This document shows positions 24,938 to 35,328 of a DNA stretch of 64,000 bases, one piece after another (the stretch's first letter is position 1; every line of letters starts with the position of its first letter). Where the stretch lies: positions 186,001 through 250,000 of the forward strand of contig NZ_JABASY010000006.1 in NCBI RefSeq assembly GCF_016107685.1. Reading direction: 5' to 3'. The notes under the pieces were generated by a model, which did no database searches, was not told the origin of the DNA, and saw only the letters and a program-made list of their open reading frames with translations. The translations under genes were made by a program, and so were the position numbers. The DNA is from Brevibacterium yomogidense (lineage in GTDB: Bacteria; Actinomycetota; Actinomycetes; Actinomycetales; Brevibacteriaceae).

Positions 24938-25480
24938 ATGTCCCTGTCCCACCGTGTCACTGCCGTCTGCGCCACGGCCATGCTCGTCCTGGGCGCGAGT
25001 GCGTGCACCGGGCAGGAGTCGCCGCCGGACGAGGCAGGGGCGTCGACCGCCTCGCCCGCCACGGACGACGCGGAATCGGTGCCGTCCGATTCCGCGCCGG
25101 TGCCTGAGGCCAGCATCGAGCCGGACGAGGACACCAGTGCCATGGAGGTCGATGTGGTCGGAGACGAGGGCATCTTGGCTCTCCAGTACTCCGGCGCGAT
25201 CGCTGACGGGGCGGCAGGGCCGTCCGGCGGCAAGCTCATCACCGGGCCGGGCGGCTGCTTCGCGCTCACCGACGATGACAGGCCTCGTCTGCTGGTCTTC
25301 CCCGACGACGCCACGTTCGAGCTGCAGCACGGCAAGCCGTCAGCCACCTTCGGCGGTGCGGAGCTTTTCGTCGGCCAGAGGTTCACGGCGGACCTCACGG
25401 AGGTGCCCCAGTCGTCCGTCACGGGGATCCCGGAGCGCTGCAGCAAGGGTGCGGGCGACACGGTCCTCGTCATCGAGTGA
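24938..25480 (+). CDS. Lipoprotein of unknown function
   Basis: 180 residues from ATG 24938 behind a strong CGGAGGAAAC site. A short signal peptide ends in MLVLGASAC, a lipobox with the acceptor Cys near residue 21. A Ser/Pro/Asp-rich linker runs to about residue 60, then a small beta-rich domain with two Cys (GGCFAL and PERCSKG) that could form a disulfide. No family recognised. Convergent with the next hydrolase gene. Confidence 0.82.
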   Translation: MSLSHRVTAVCATAMLVLGASACTGQESPPDEAGASTASPATDDAESVPSDSAPVPEASIEPDEDTSAMEVDVVGDEGILALQYSGAIADGAAGPSGGKLITGPGGCFALTDDDRPRLLVFPDDATFELQHGKPSATFGGAELFVGQRFTADLTEVPQSSVTGIPERCSKGAGDTVLVIE

Positions 25481-25484
25481 CCAT

Positions 25485-25505
25485 CGGCCGCCGCCCGAGC
25501 GGCCG
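25485..25505. terminator. Hairpin between convergent genes
   Basis: CGGCCGC (25485-25491) and GCGGCCG (25499-25505) fill the 27-bp gap between the ends of the lipoprotein and hydrolase genes. No T-run. Confidence 0.6.
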
Positions 25506-25507
25506 GG

Positions 25508-26149
25508 TCACCTGTTCAGCGCCTCGATGACTTCGGGCAGCTCTGTGGCCCCGTGAGCGGCGAGGAAATGTCGTGCTCCCGCGACCACGCGGGTCCGTGC
25601 CCCGAGGCCTTCAGCGAATGCGTCCGACAGGTGCGGCGCCACCAGGGGGTCGTCGTCGGAGCGGATCACTGTCACCTCGCCCAGGAGCGGCCGCACCCGG
25701 GCGAGGTCGACACCGTCGAGGAACGGGGCCAGACCGGTCGACGCGAACTCGTCGAGCCCTTGGTCACCCGTGTGGGTGAGCGGATCGGAGAACGGGGAGA
25801 CGGCCACGAACGCGCCCAGTGCGGAAACTCTGTGTCCACGGTCATTCGCACCCGTGATCCCAGAAGTGCTCGTGTGCTCGAACGCGAGCCTCTGCACTGT
25901 CCGCACAGCCGTGACGCAGCCGAGGCTGTGGGCGACGACCGCGACCTCGGGCCCCGGAGCACCGATCGCCCGGGTGACGGAGTCGACCCACGCCTCGGCG
26001 TCGGGGGAGGCGGAATCAGGCAGGGCGACGACCTCGGCGCCAGGGACCGCCTCCGCGATCCACGGGAACCAGTGGTGCTGCGGGGAGGCGCGGAAGCCGT
26101 GCACGACGACGACCCGCTCGAACGGTGTGGTGTGAGGCGAGAGTCTCAT
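25508..26149 (-). CDS. RBBP9/YdeN-type serine hydrolase
   Basis: 213 residues. VVVVHGFRASPQHHWFPWI at the start, nucleophile Ser in AHSLGCVTAV (about residue 75), acidic residue in IRSDDDPLVAP and a C-terminal His in GARHFLAAHG fit the RBBP9 family of small alpha/beta hydrolases. Substrate unknown. On the same strand as the flavin reductase gene to its right, 78 bp downstream of it. Confidence 0.88.
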   Translation of the reverse strand: MRLSPHTTPFERVVVVHGFRASPQHHWFPWIAEAVPGAEVVALPDSASPDAEAWVDSVTRAIGAPGPEVAVVAHSLGCVTAVRTVQRLAFEHTSTSGITGANDRGHRVSALGAFVAVSPFSDPLTHTGDQGLDEFASTGLAPFLDGVDLARVRPLLGEVTVIRSDDDPLVAPHLSDAFAEGLGARTRVVAGARHFLAAHGATELPEVIEALNR

Positions 26150-26227
26150 GCGGGGAAGGATACGCGGATGCGGAGCTGATGGTCTGGGAGTTGCGGACCT
26201 GCAGGTCTGGGCGGTGGGGGAGCGGGC

Positions 26228-26833
26228 TCAGGGGTGGATCGCGCGCTCGTCGCTGCTGCGGCCGGCGACCAGGTGGCCCACATCGGACAGGCGCAGGGGA
26301 GCGAAGTGACCGGTGGTGGTCGCGGAGACCACCCGGGCGGTGACGCAGATGTGGTCCCCGCCGTCGTCCAGCATCGCAAGCCGCTGCACGACCAGCCGGT
26401 GCGGGACCGCGGCGAGCAGCGGCACGGCGGCCAGGAGGGACGCGGGCTCGGGCCCGGCGGCGGTGCCGGTGTCGGATGAGGGGCCGGTGCCGGGCTCGTT
26501 GTCGATGCTGGGCTCGGTGCCGACGTCGGGGACGGTATCGACGTCGATCCCGGAGAACTTGTCCGTGTCGCCGCCGGAGACCGTCCCGAAGTGCTCGGCC
26601 ACGGAGACATCGTCGCGGGTGAGGAAATGGAGGCCGAAGTGCGCGGACCGCAGGCTCACCCGGTAGGTGTGGTTGGCCTTCGACAGCCAGAAGCAGTACT
26701 GCTCCGAGGAGATGCTCGACTGCGTGTGGAAGCCCACCAGGCAGCCGGCCTGCTCACCCTCCGCCGCCGTGGTCACGACGATGAGCGGGGAATCTGTCGA
26801 CGACATAAGCGTGCCGAAGGCGTCCGCGCTCAT
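26228..26833 (-). CDS. Flavin-reductase-like FMN-binding protein
   Basis: 201 residues from ATG 26833. SADAFGTLMSSTDSPLIVVTTAAEGEQAGCLVGFHTQSSISSEQYCFWLSKANHTY is the flavin-binding split barrel. A Gly/Thr/Pro-rich insert (about residues 105-140) interrupts the domain before the last strands. Its start overlaps the stop of the upstream RibD-like gene by four bases, so they are translationally coupled. Likely role: reduces or uses FMN; substrate unknown. Confidence 0.8.
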   Translation of the reverse strand: MSADAFGTLMSSTDSPLIVVTTAAEGEQAGCLVGFHTQSSISSEQYCFWLSKANHTYRVSLRSAHFGLHFLTRDDVSVAEHFGTVSGGDTDKFSGIDVDTVPDVGTEPSIDNEPGTGPSSDTGTAAGPEPASLLAAVPLLAAVPHRLVVQRLAMLDDGGDHICVTARVVSATTTGHFAPLRLSDVGHLVAGRSSDERAIHP

Positions 26834-27612
26834 GCTGTTCCGTCCTCCGTGCGTGCTGCGCCGCCCACGGTGCGTGCCGCTTCGTAGCGGAGGAACAGTG
26901 TGTGGTCCTCCACCAGCGTGCTCTTCAGCTCGAACTGTGCGATGCCCGCCCCGGGCGGTGCAACGCTGACCGGCAGGAGGTCCCCGCCCATCAGCGGGGA
27001 GACGGACAGCAGCAGCTCGTCGAGGCGGTCGGCCGCGACGAGCTCGCCCAGCCACCGGGGGCCGCCCTCGCAGAGCACGACCCGGTGGCCCCGGTCCGCC
27101 AGTGCCTGCATCGCGGCCTCCGGTTCGACGCTGCTATGACCGGCGACGATCACCGTCGCGGCCCGTTCCGCCTCTGCCAGGCGGTCGGGGTCCGCCGTCG
27201 CGCAGGTGAGGACATGCGTGCGGGCGTCCGGCGACGCCTCCGTGAAGACCCTCCCCGACCAGTCGAGGTCCAGGCTCCTGCTCACGACGACGACCGGCGG
27301 ATTCGAGGACCGCCCCTGCGCGCGGCGGTGCGCCTGCACGTCGTCGGGCAGCTGTATCGGCGCATAGCCTTCGCGGCGGATCGTCTCCGCGCCCACCAGC
27401 ACGACGTCCGCGATCTGGCGCATGCGGCGGAAGAGCACCTGGTCCGGTGCGGTGGACAGGGCACCGACCCGCCCGTTGATCGCGGCTGTGCCGTCCAGAC
27501 CGGCGACCATGTGGCCCGTCACCCAGCATTCGTGTCGGGGCCGGGACCTGTCGACCGCGAGGTAGGGGGTCAACGGGTCCGGAATGTCAGTGGTGCGCTC
27601 GAGAAGCTCCAT
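26830..27612 (-). CDS. Pyrimidine reductase family (RibD C-terminal) protein
   Basis: 260 residues from ATG 27612. The NADPH-dependent reductase fold is recognised by CWVTGHMVAGLDGTAAINGRVG, the strand VVLVGAETIRREGYAPIQ, VVLCEGGPRWLGELVAADRLDELLLSVSPLMGGD and a C-terminal LFLRYEAA. It resembles the riboflavin-pathway reductase but lacks a deaminase domain and other rib genes nearby. Coupling to a flavin-binding protein suggests a shared flavin- or pterin-related task, which is inference. Confidence 0.85.
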   Translation of the reverse strand: MELLERTTDIPDPLTPYLAVDRSRPRHECWVTGHMVAGLDGTAAINGRVGALSTAPDQVLFRRMRQIADVVLVGAETIRREGYAPIQLPDDVQAHRRAQGRSSNPPVVVVSRSLDLDWSGRVFTEASPDARTHVLTCATADPDRLAEAERAATVIVAGHSSVEPEAAMQALADRGHRVVLCEGGPRWLGELVAADRLDELLLSVSPLMGGDLLPVSVAPPGAGIAQFELKSTLVEDHTLFLRYEAARTVGGAARTEDGTA

Positions 27613-27695
27613 GCGTTCACGGTACTGACTGCCGCCGCGTTCCGATACCTCTCCGGACAGCAAGGCGCCTTACTGTGTGGGGGGCGGAGTGCGGT

Positions 27696-28493
27696 CTAGC
27701 CTTCCGGCACAGCTTCGCTCATCGCGCTGATCTGGAAGGTCGCCCCTTCGGGATCGGCGACGGTGGCGATCCGTCCGAACGGGGAGTCGACCGGCCCGTC
27801 GAGCAGGCGACCGCCCAGTTCGGCCACCTTCTGCGTGGCGGCATCGCACGACTCGACACCCAGGTAGATGCGCCACCCGGCAGCTTCCTCCGGCATGACC
27901 CCGGTGGCGTCGCCCAGACCCCAACTGGCGGTCCCGTCCGGGCTGTTGGTGGCATAGCGGAAGCTCTCGTCGTCCATCGATTCGGACATCGACACGAGGT
28001 TCGCGTCGAAGACGGCGGTGTAGAACTCCGCAGCGAGGTCGAACTCGTGGGTCATGAGTTCGAACCACACGGGAGAGCCGGGCTGACCCGTGAAGTCGTA
28101 TCCGTCCAGGTCCTGCGGCTCCCACAGGCTGATCGCTGATCCGGTCGGATCGATGATCATCGCCATCCGTCCGGATTCGCCGATCTGCTCCGCCGGCATC
28201 GCGATGATCGCCCCCTGCTGCTCCGCTTTCGCCAGTCGTGCGTCGAGGTCGTCGACGGTGAGGTAGACGCTCCATTCGGAGGGGATCGGCCGGCCCAGGG
28301 GGCAGGTCATGCCGGTGACGTCCATCGCGCCGCCCACCAGCCCGTCACCGTTGTGGATGAGGTTGTAGTTGTTCACCTCGTCTCCCAGCTGCTCGAACGT
28401 CCACCCGAAGAGTCCGGTGTAGAAGTCCTTCGCCGCCGCGAGATCGTGTGCGCTGAAGTCGATCCATGCGCTGGTCCCGGTGGTCCTCGTCAT
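27696..28493 (-). CDS. VOC family protein, two glyoxalase-like domains
   Basis: 265 residues with two tandem beta-alpha-beta modules. The first starts WIDFSAHDLAAAKDFYTGLFGW, the second WFELMTHEFDLAAEFYTAVFDA, and both end in DPTGSAISLW / DPEGATFQIS. This is the arrangement of CFP30-type hydroxylase/glyoxalase-like proteins. Metal ligands are only partly conserved. Substrate unknown. Confidence 0.88.
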   Translation of the reverse strand: MTRTTGTSAWIDFSAHDLAAAKDFYTGLFGWTFEQLGDEVNNYNLIHNGDGLVGGAMDVTGMTCPLGRPIPSEWSVYLTVDDLDARLAKAEQQGAIIAMPAEQIGESGRMAMIIDPTGSAISLWEPQDLDGYDFTGQPGSPVWFELMTHEFDLAAEFYTAVFDANLVSMSESMDDESFRYATNSPDGTASWGLGDATGVMPEEAAGWRIYLGVESCDAATQKVAELGGRLLDGPVDSPFGRIATVADPEGATFQISAMSEAVPEG

Positions 28494-28638
28494 GATTCCT
28501 CCTGTGTCTGGCGGGCACGCGGCCCGGCTGGTCCTTCCACGCTAGAAGGCGGAGGGTGCTCCGTCTTTGTCCGATACTGCGGAGTGTGATCCTGCCGGAC
28601 CGTCGCCGAGGCCCCGGTCTCCGTCCGCAGAATCCGTG

Positions 28639-29385
28639 TCACCGGCTGCAGAGACTGGGCAGAGCTGTGAGGAGAGGCATGGGTCGTCTCGCCGCTGACG
28701 TGTCGAACGAGAGTGTGACGACCTGTGATCGGGTGACTGGCGCGGGATGGACGGCGACGGTCGGTTCCACGGGTGCGAGCTGATCAAACGCATCGGCATG
28801 GGTGGGGACGGCGAATCCCAGCAGGTAGGGCGCGCCTGCGCACAGGGGGAGGTCGACGGCCTGTGTCCCGGAGATCAGGATGCCGGACAAGGGCAGGCCG
28901 ATCGGTGCCGGGCGCGGGAACCAGCCCACCCAGATGTGAGGATCGCCGCGAGGGCTGACGTCCGCCGGGAGGTCGAAGACCACTCGGACGCTGCCGGCGC
29001 CCGGTGTGAGCAGGCTGAAAGGTCGCGGGGGTCTGTCGCTGATCTGGTCGGCGAGTCGACGCAGCCGCGCGGGTGGCACTCCGACGGTCGCGCGGAAGCG
29101 CCTGCTGAAGCTGGAGAGTGAGTCGAACCCGACGGCGGAAGCGACGTCGATGACTGATTCGGTCTGTGTGAGGAGCAGGTGCTTGGCGCGGTCGATCCGC
29201 AGTGCCGTGAGGTACTGGCCGGGGCCGATCCCCACGTGGCGTGCGAAGAGTCGGGAGAAGTGGAAAGGACTGTACCCGGCGTGATCCGCGAGGTCGGACG
29301 CACTCAGCTCCGCAGGGCGTTCGCGTGCGAGCGCAACGGCTGAGGACACGAGAGTCTCCGTCGCAGATTCTGTGAGCGGCGCCAC
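28639..29385 (-). CDS. AraC-family regulator with N-terminal HTH
   Basis: 248 residues. The double HTH is at the N-terminus (LSASDLADHAGYSPFHFSRLFARHVGIGPGQYLTALRIDRAKHLLL and the second helix pair IDVASAVGFDSLSSFSRRFRATVGVPPARLRR). The C-terminal 120 residues form a beta-rich domain like the sensing part of AraC/GyrI-like proteins. Ligand and target are unknown; the VOC gene just downstream is a candidate. Confidence 0.9.
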   Translation of the reverse strand: MAPLTESATETLVSSAVALARERPAELSASDLADHAGYSPFHFSRLFARHVGIGPGQYLTALRIDRAKHLLLTQTESVIDVASAVGFDSLSSFSRRFRATVGVPPARLRRLADQISDRPPRPFSLLTPGAGSVRVVFDLPADVSPRGDPHIWVGWFPRPAPIGLPLSGILISGTQAVDLPLCAGAPYLLGFAVPTHADAFDQLAPVEPTVAVHPAPVTRSQVVTLSFDTSAARRPMPLLTALPSLCSR

Positions 29386-29409
29386 ATGTCAGAGTGTACT
29401 CGGGCCCGC

Positions 29410-29478
29410 CACCGCCCTACCAGGGTGCAGGCCACCGGCTTTCCACGGTGCAGGCCACCGGTTTTGCACGGCGCAGGT
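29410..29478 (-). repeat. 23-nt tandem repeat x3 downstream of pspC-like gene
   Basis: Three adjacent 23-base units with core GTGCAGGCCACCGG (plus-strand reading). They lie 26 bp beyond the stop codon of the PspC-domain gene in the direction of its transcription. Confidence 0.85.
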
Positions 29479-29503
29479 CGAGCGGACCCGCTCCGTGGTC
29501 GTG

Positions 29504-29758
29504 TCAGAGCTGCGTGCGCCCGCCTCCGAACGCCTGCTCGAGCGGGATGCTGTCGTCCTGCCACGGGGTCAGCACCCACACGAGCAGGTACACGCCGAGT
29601 CCCATGACGGGAAGCAGGAACGACAGGAGGATCAGGAGGCGGACCAGCCACACGTTGAGACCGAGCTTCACGGCGAGGCTGCCGCCGATCCCGGCGACGA
29701 GCCGCTGCGGTCCTCGGCGGAATCCGAGGTTGCGGAGGGAATCGAAGAATGCGTTCAT
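29504..29758 (-). CDS. PspC-domain membrane protein
   Basis: 84 residues from ATG 29758. NAFFDSLRNLGFRRGPQRLVAGIGGSLAVKLGLNVWLVRLLILLSFLLPVMGLGVYLLVWVLTPW is one complete PspC domain with one or two membrane segments. In actinobacteria these small proteins accompany envelope-stress sensing. No partner kinase is adjacent. Confidence 0.92.
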   Translation of the reverse strand: MNAFFDSLRNLGFRRGPQRLVAGIGGSLAVKLGLNVWLVRLLILLSFLLPVMGLGVYLLVWVLTPWQDDSIPLEQAFGGGRTQL

Positions 29759-29830
29759 GACCTCAACGGTATGCAGACGCGACCGGTATCGCACTGGTGC
29801 TGACCCAGACATCCGACGGAGGAAAACCCC

Positions 29831-31054
29831 CTATCCCGTGACCGGGTGCGGGTGGCCCACGTCCCGTCCCTGGAAGCTCAGAATGCTCGGGTTGATGATG
29901 ACGCCGTCGCGGATCTCGATCGCGCGGGACACCGTGGGGACCTCCGCCCACGCGGCGGGCCCTTCCATCACCGTGCGCAGGAACGGCAGGAGCGCGGCGC
30001 TGATCTCCCACGTGGCCGAATTCCACAGGTACGACGGGCTGTGGTCGACGGCGTAGTAGTTGACACCTTCCCCCACCGTGAACATCGGTGCGTCGAAGGA
30101 GGTGGGCTGCGCCCATTCGAAGCCCATCCCCGCATCGCAGGACACGTCGATGATGAGGCTGCCCGCACGGAAGTGCTCGAGGTCCTCGGATCGCAGATAG
30201 GTGAGCGGCGCGGAGACGTCCTGCAGCGTGCAGTTGACGACGAGGTCGTGTGAGGCGAGGAACTCCGGCAGCAGGATGTCGCCGTCGCGGGTGGGGACGG
30301 TGCTGAGATGGGTCGGGCCGTCGTCGGTGTTGAGCTGGGTGATGTGCGCCGTGTGGATCGGCGACCCGACGGCGGCGACCCCGCGCTGGGTGAGCACCTG
30401 GATGTCGTGGACACCGTGGGCCTTCAGCGCGGTCACCGCACCGCGAGCCGTCGCCCCGAACCCGATGACGACGGCGCTGAGGCGCGGTCCATAGTCGCCG
30501 GTGCACCCCACGAGGCTCAGTGCGTGCTGGACGGAGCAGTAGCCGGCGAGCTCGTTGTTCTTGTGGAACACGTGCAGGCTGAAGTCGCCGCGCCTGGTCC
30601 AGTGGTTCATCGCCTCGAACGCGATGAGCGTGAGCCGGCTGTCGATGGCGGTCTGGGTGATCTGCGCGTCCTGGACGCAGTGCGGCCAGCCCCACAGGGT
30701 CCGGCCCGCGGGGATCGCTGCGACGTCGGCGGCCTGTGGCTTGGGCAGAAGCAGGACGTCAGCGGCTGCGAGGACCTCGTCGCGGTCGGCGACCCTGCCC
30801 ACACGCGCTTCGAGGTATCCGGGCTCCAGCTGGAAGTCAGCGCCGTAATCGCGTTCGACGACCATGTGCGCACGCAGGTCCGCATCGATCTGATCCAGGT
30901 GGTGGGGGTGGAGCGCCAGGCGACGCTCGTTCTCCATCGAGGAGTCCGCCAGCAGGCCGAGGGTGAGCAGGTCGGTGCGGGGCGGGCTGGAGGACGGGAC
31001 ACCGCTGGACGGTGAGCTGGGGACTACGGTGAAAGGTTGAGCGGTGCCGGGCAT
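29831..31054 (-). CDS. N5-(carboxyethyl)ornithine-synthase-like dehydrogenase
   Basis: About 407 residues from ATG 31054, which has GGGAGG close upstream; ATG 31066 or 31069 are alternatives. Recognised by TLGLLADSSMENERRLALHP, HWTRRGDFSLHVFHKNNELAGYCSVQHALSL and the NAD-binding SAVVIGFGATARGAVTALKAHG. The family belongs to the alanine dehydrogenase/transhydrogenase fold and makes N5-(1-carboxyethyl)ornithine from ornithine and pyruvate in Lactococcus. VNYYAVDHSPSYLWNSATWEIS is the late conserved block. Substrate here is unproven. Divergent from the thiamine operon. Confidence 0.78.
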   Translation of the reverse strand: MPGTAQPFTVVPSSPSSGVPSSSPPRTDLLTLGLLADSSMENERRLALHPHHLDQIDADLRAHMVVERDYGADFQLEPGYLEARVGRVADRDEVLAAADVLLLPKPQAADVAAIPAGRTLWGWPHCVQDAQITQTAIDSRLTLIAFEAMNHWTRRGDFSLHVFHKNNELAGYCSVQHALSLVGCTGDYGPRLSAVVIGFGATARGAVTALKAHGVHDIQVLTQRGVAAVGSPIHTAHITQLNTDDGPTHLSTVPTRDGDILLPEFLASHDLVVNCTLQDVSAPLTYLRSEDLEHFRAGSLIIDVSCDAGMGFEWAQPTSFDAPMFTVGEGVNYYAVDHSPSYLWNSATWEISAALLPFLRTVMEGPAAWAEVPTVSRAIEIRDGVIINPSILSFQGRDVGHPHPVTG

Positions 31055-31275
31055 CCGGCCTCCCATCATGGGGGAGCCTGAGTCGGCTCCTCCCTCGAGA
31101 CTACGCGTCCCCGCCTGGCCCGGAGACCACACGCAGACGGAGACCGCACAGACAGAGACCGCGCAGACCGGCTGAGCACTGCTCGTCTCGTCGCACGGCT
31201 CCCTGCGCCGCACCGGGAGCCGCGTCTGTACGATGGTGGGCAGTGCGGCCGCACCACGAGTGCTGTGGCCGCCGA

Positions 31276-31356
31276 CACTGCGGGAGCCCGGAAGGGCTGA
31301 GAGGGCTGTGGAAGCCGACCGTCGAACCTGATGCGGGTAATGCCGCCGAAGGGAAG
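31276..31356 (+). ncRNA. TPP riboswitch (THI element)
   Basis: The conserved thi-box segments are present in order: GGGCTGAGAGGG, then GAACCTGATGCGGGTAATGCC and CGAAGGGA. It precedes thiO by about 12 bases, so TPP binding could hide the ribosome site (GGGAAGGGAAAC) and shut the operon off. Boundaries are approximate to 10 bases. Confidence 0.93.
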
Positions 31357-31367
31357 GGAAACAGATC

Positions 31368-32663
31368 ATGGGGTCGCCACATGCGTCCGTCGACTGCGTC
31401 GTCGTGGGCGCCGGGGTCATCGGCCTGTCGACGGCGTGGGAGCTTCACCGGCACGGTCTGCGCGTCGCCGTCGTCGACCCGGATCCGGGCGGCGGTGCCT
31501 CGCGTGCGGCAGCCGGGATGATCGCACCGGCCAGCGAGGTCGTCTACCAGCAGCACGCCCTGTACCCGCTGATGACGGCCTCGGCCGCGGAGTATCCCGC
31601 CTTCGTCGGGGACATCGAGGCCGCCGCCGAGGTCGACGTCGCCTACCGCAGCACCGACACCCTGGTCTGTGCCGCCACGCCCGCCGACCGGCAGGCGCTC
31701 GCGGATCTTCGGGCCTACCAGCGGCAGCAGCGGATGGACGTCGAGCAGCTCACGACACGGGCGGCCCGCGCCCTGGAACCGGCGCTGTCCCCGCGGCTGG
31801 CCGCAGCGTTCCGTGCGGCAGGCGACCACCAGGTCGACCCGCGGCGGCTCGTGGCGGGTCTGCTGGCCGCGCTGGAATCGGGGGAGCGCCGGAACGACTC
31901 CACAGTCGTGCGGCAGCGGGCGGTCGCCCTGCTGCGCGGCGCGGACGGGCACGTCCAGGGTGTCCGGTTGGCCGACGGCTCCCGGATCATGGCTGCCGAG
32001 ACTGTCGTCGCGAACGGGTTGGGCGGGCCGGAAGAGCTGCTGGGATCCCTGCGCCTGCCGCTGCGCCCCGTCCACGGGGACATCCTGCGGATGCGCGCGC
32101 CCGCGGGCACACCGCCTCTGATCGAAAGGACCATCCGCGGTCTGGTCCACGGATTCGCCGTCTACCTGGTGCCGCGTGCGGACGGGGAGATCGTCGTCGG
32201 CGCCACAACCCGTGAGGACGGCATGGCCGGGGTGAGCGCGGGCGGCGTGTTCCGCCTGCTGCGTGACGCGCAGGCGCTGGTCCCCGGCTCGCAGGACCTC
32301 GTCCTCGAAGAGGTGATGGCGCGCGCCCGGCCGGCGACTCCCGACGACCTGCCGTTCCTGGGCCGAGGCCGCAGCGAGAACGGCGAGGAGATCCCCGGGC
32401 TCATCGTCTCGACCGGCTACTTCCGTCACGGCGTCCTGCTCGCCCCGCTCGCCGCCCGGCTCACCGCCGAGCTGGTGATCGGTAGTCGGACAGCCGGGGG
32501 ACCCGTGGAGGGGGCCCTGGAAACCGGGGACCGGCTCGCCGGTACACCTGTGGTGGAAGCCCCGGTGACCGGCGGCCCAGCCGCCGGGAGGCCTCCGGAC
32601 AGCGACCCCGATGCCACCGCACTGGCCGCCATCGATCCCCACCGCTTCGCCGCGCCCCGCTGA
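31368..32663 (+). CDS. thiO: Glycine oxidase ThiO
   Basis: 431 residues. FAD-binding loop VVVGAGVIGLSTAWEL (GxGxxG at 14-19), RAAAGMIAPASE, DHQVDPRRLVAGLLAA, and the C-terminal STGYFRHGVLLAPLAARL, all typical of ThiO. It oxidises glycine to the iminoacetate used for the thiazole ring. First gene of the riboswitch-controlled operon. The C-terminal 60 residues form a Gly/Ala-rich extension not needed by the family. The stop codon lies in a 21-nt tandem repeat. Confidence 0.93.
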   Translation: MGSPHASVDCVVVGAGVIGLSTAWELHRHGLRVAVVDPDPGGGASRAAAGMIAPASEVVYQQHALYPLMTASAAEYPAFVGDIEAAAEVDVAYRSTDTLVCAATPADRQALADLRAYQRQQRMDVEQLTTRAARALEPALSPRLAAAFRAAGDHQVDPRRLVAGLLAALESGERRNDSTVVRQRAVALLRGADGHVQGVRLADGSRIMAAETVVANGLGGPEELLGSLRLPLRPVHGDILRMRAPAGTPPLIERTIRGLVHGFAVYLVPRADGEIVVGATTREDGMAGVSAGGVFRLLRDAQALVPGSQDLVLEEVMARARPATPDDLPFLGRGRSENGEEIPGLIVSTGYFRHGVLLAPLAARLTAELVIGSRTAGGPVEGALETGDRLAGTPVVEAPVTGGPAAGRPPDSDPDATALAAIDPHRFAAPR

Positions 32664-32720
32664 GGCAGAACCAGCAGTCGCTGGCAGCGAATCATGACGC
32701 GCTGGAAGCGAACCACTCGA
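32658..32720 (+). repeat. 21-nt tandem repeat x3 spanning the thiO stop codon
   Basis: Units at 32658, 32679 and 32700 share CGCTGGNAGCGAANCA. The first holds the last codon and the TGA of thiO (CGC TGA GGC AGA). They fill most of the thiO-thiS gap. Confidence 0.85.
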
Positions 32721-32763
32721 CCTATGACGACGAACCACCACTCACCGATAGGGAGGAGACACC

Positions 32764-33003
32764 GTGCACACGCTCACGCTCAACGGCGCGGCCCATGACG
32801 TCGCACCCGGCTCTCGACTCATCGACCTCATCGCGGAGGTCACCACACGTTCCCTCAACACGGACGGCACGCCGGAGGACGGCGGACGGCTGGGGGTCGC
32901 AGTGGCGGTCGACGCGACCGTGGTGCCGCGCAGCCAGTGGCATGCCACGGAGCTCACCGACGGACAGAACGTCGAGATCATCACTGCGATGCAAGGAGGC
33001 TGA
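32764..33003 (+). CDS. thiS: Sulfur carrier protein ThiS
   Basis: 79 residues starting at GTG 32764 behind TAGGGAGGAGAC. Ubiquitin-like fold, ending in the required Gly-Gly (AMQGG), which ThiF adenylylates and converts to the thiocarboxylate. VAVAVDATVVPRSQWHATELTDGQNVEIITAMQGG is the conserved second half. An insert around residues 33-42 makes it longer than the usual 65-70 residues. The stop is immediately followed by thiG. Confidence 0.93.
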   Translation: MHTLTLNGAAHDVAPGSRLIDLIAEVTTRSLNTDGTPEDGGRLGVAVAVDATVVPRSQWHATELTDGQNVEIITAMQGG

Positions 33004-35198
<2,195 letters not shown>

Positions 35199-35238
35199 CG
35201 TTCTCAGCGCTGCGGAGCTCTGACCGGCGTACAGGCTC

Positions 35239-35272
35239 CTGATGGTCGGGGGCATGGGTCCCAGACCATCAG
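35239..35272. terminator. Inverted repeat after the thiamine operon
   Basis: CTGATGGTC (35239-35247) and GACCATCAG (35264-35272) pair perfectly around a 16-base loop, 40 bp after the thiF stop and 57 bp before the end of the convergent TetR gene. Probable bidirectional terminator; no T-run. Confidence 0.55.
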
Positions 35273-35328
35273 GCGCGACGCTCGCGTGCCCGGTGGGGCA
35301 TCCCTCCGGGTGTCAGGTTGCGGTGTGC

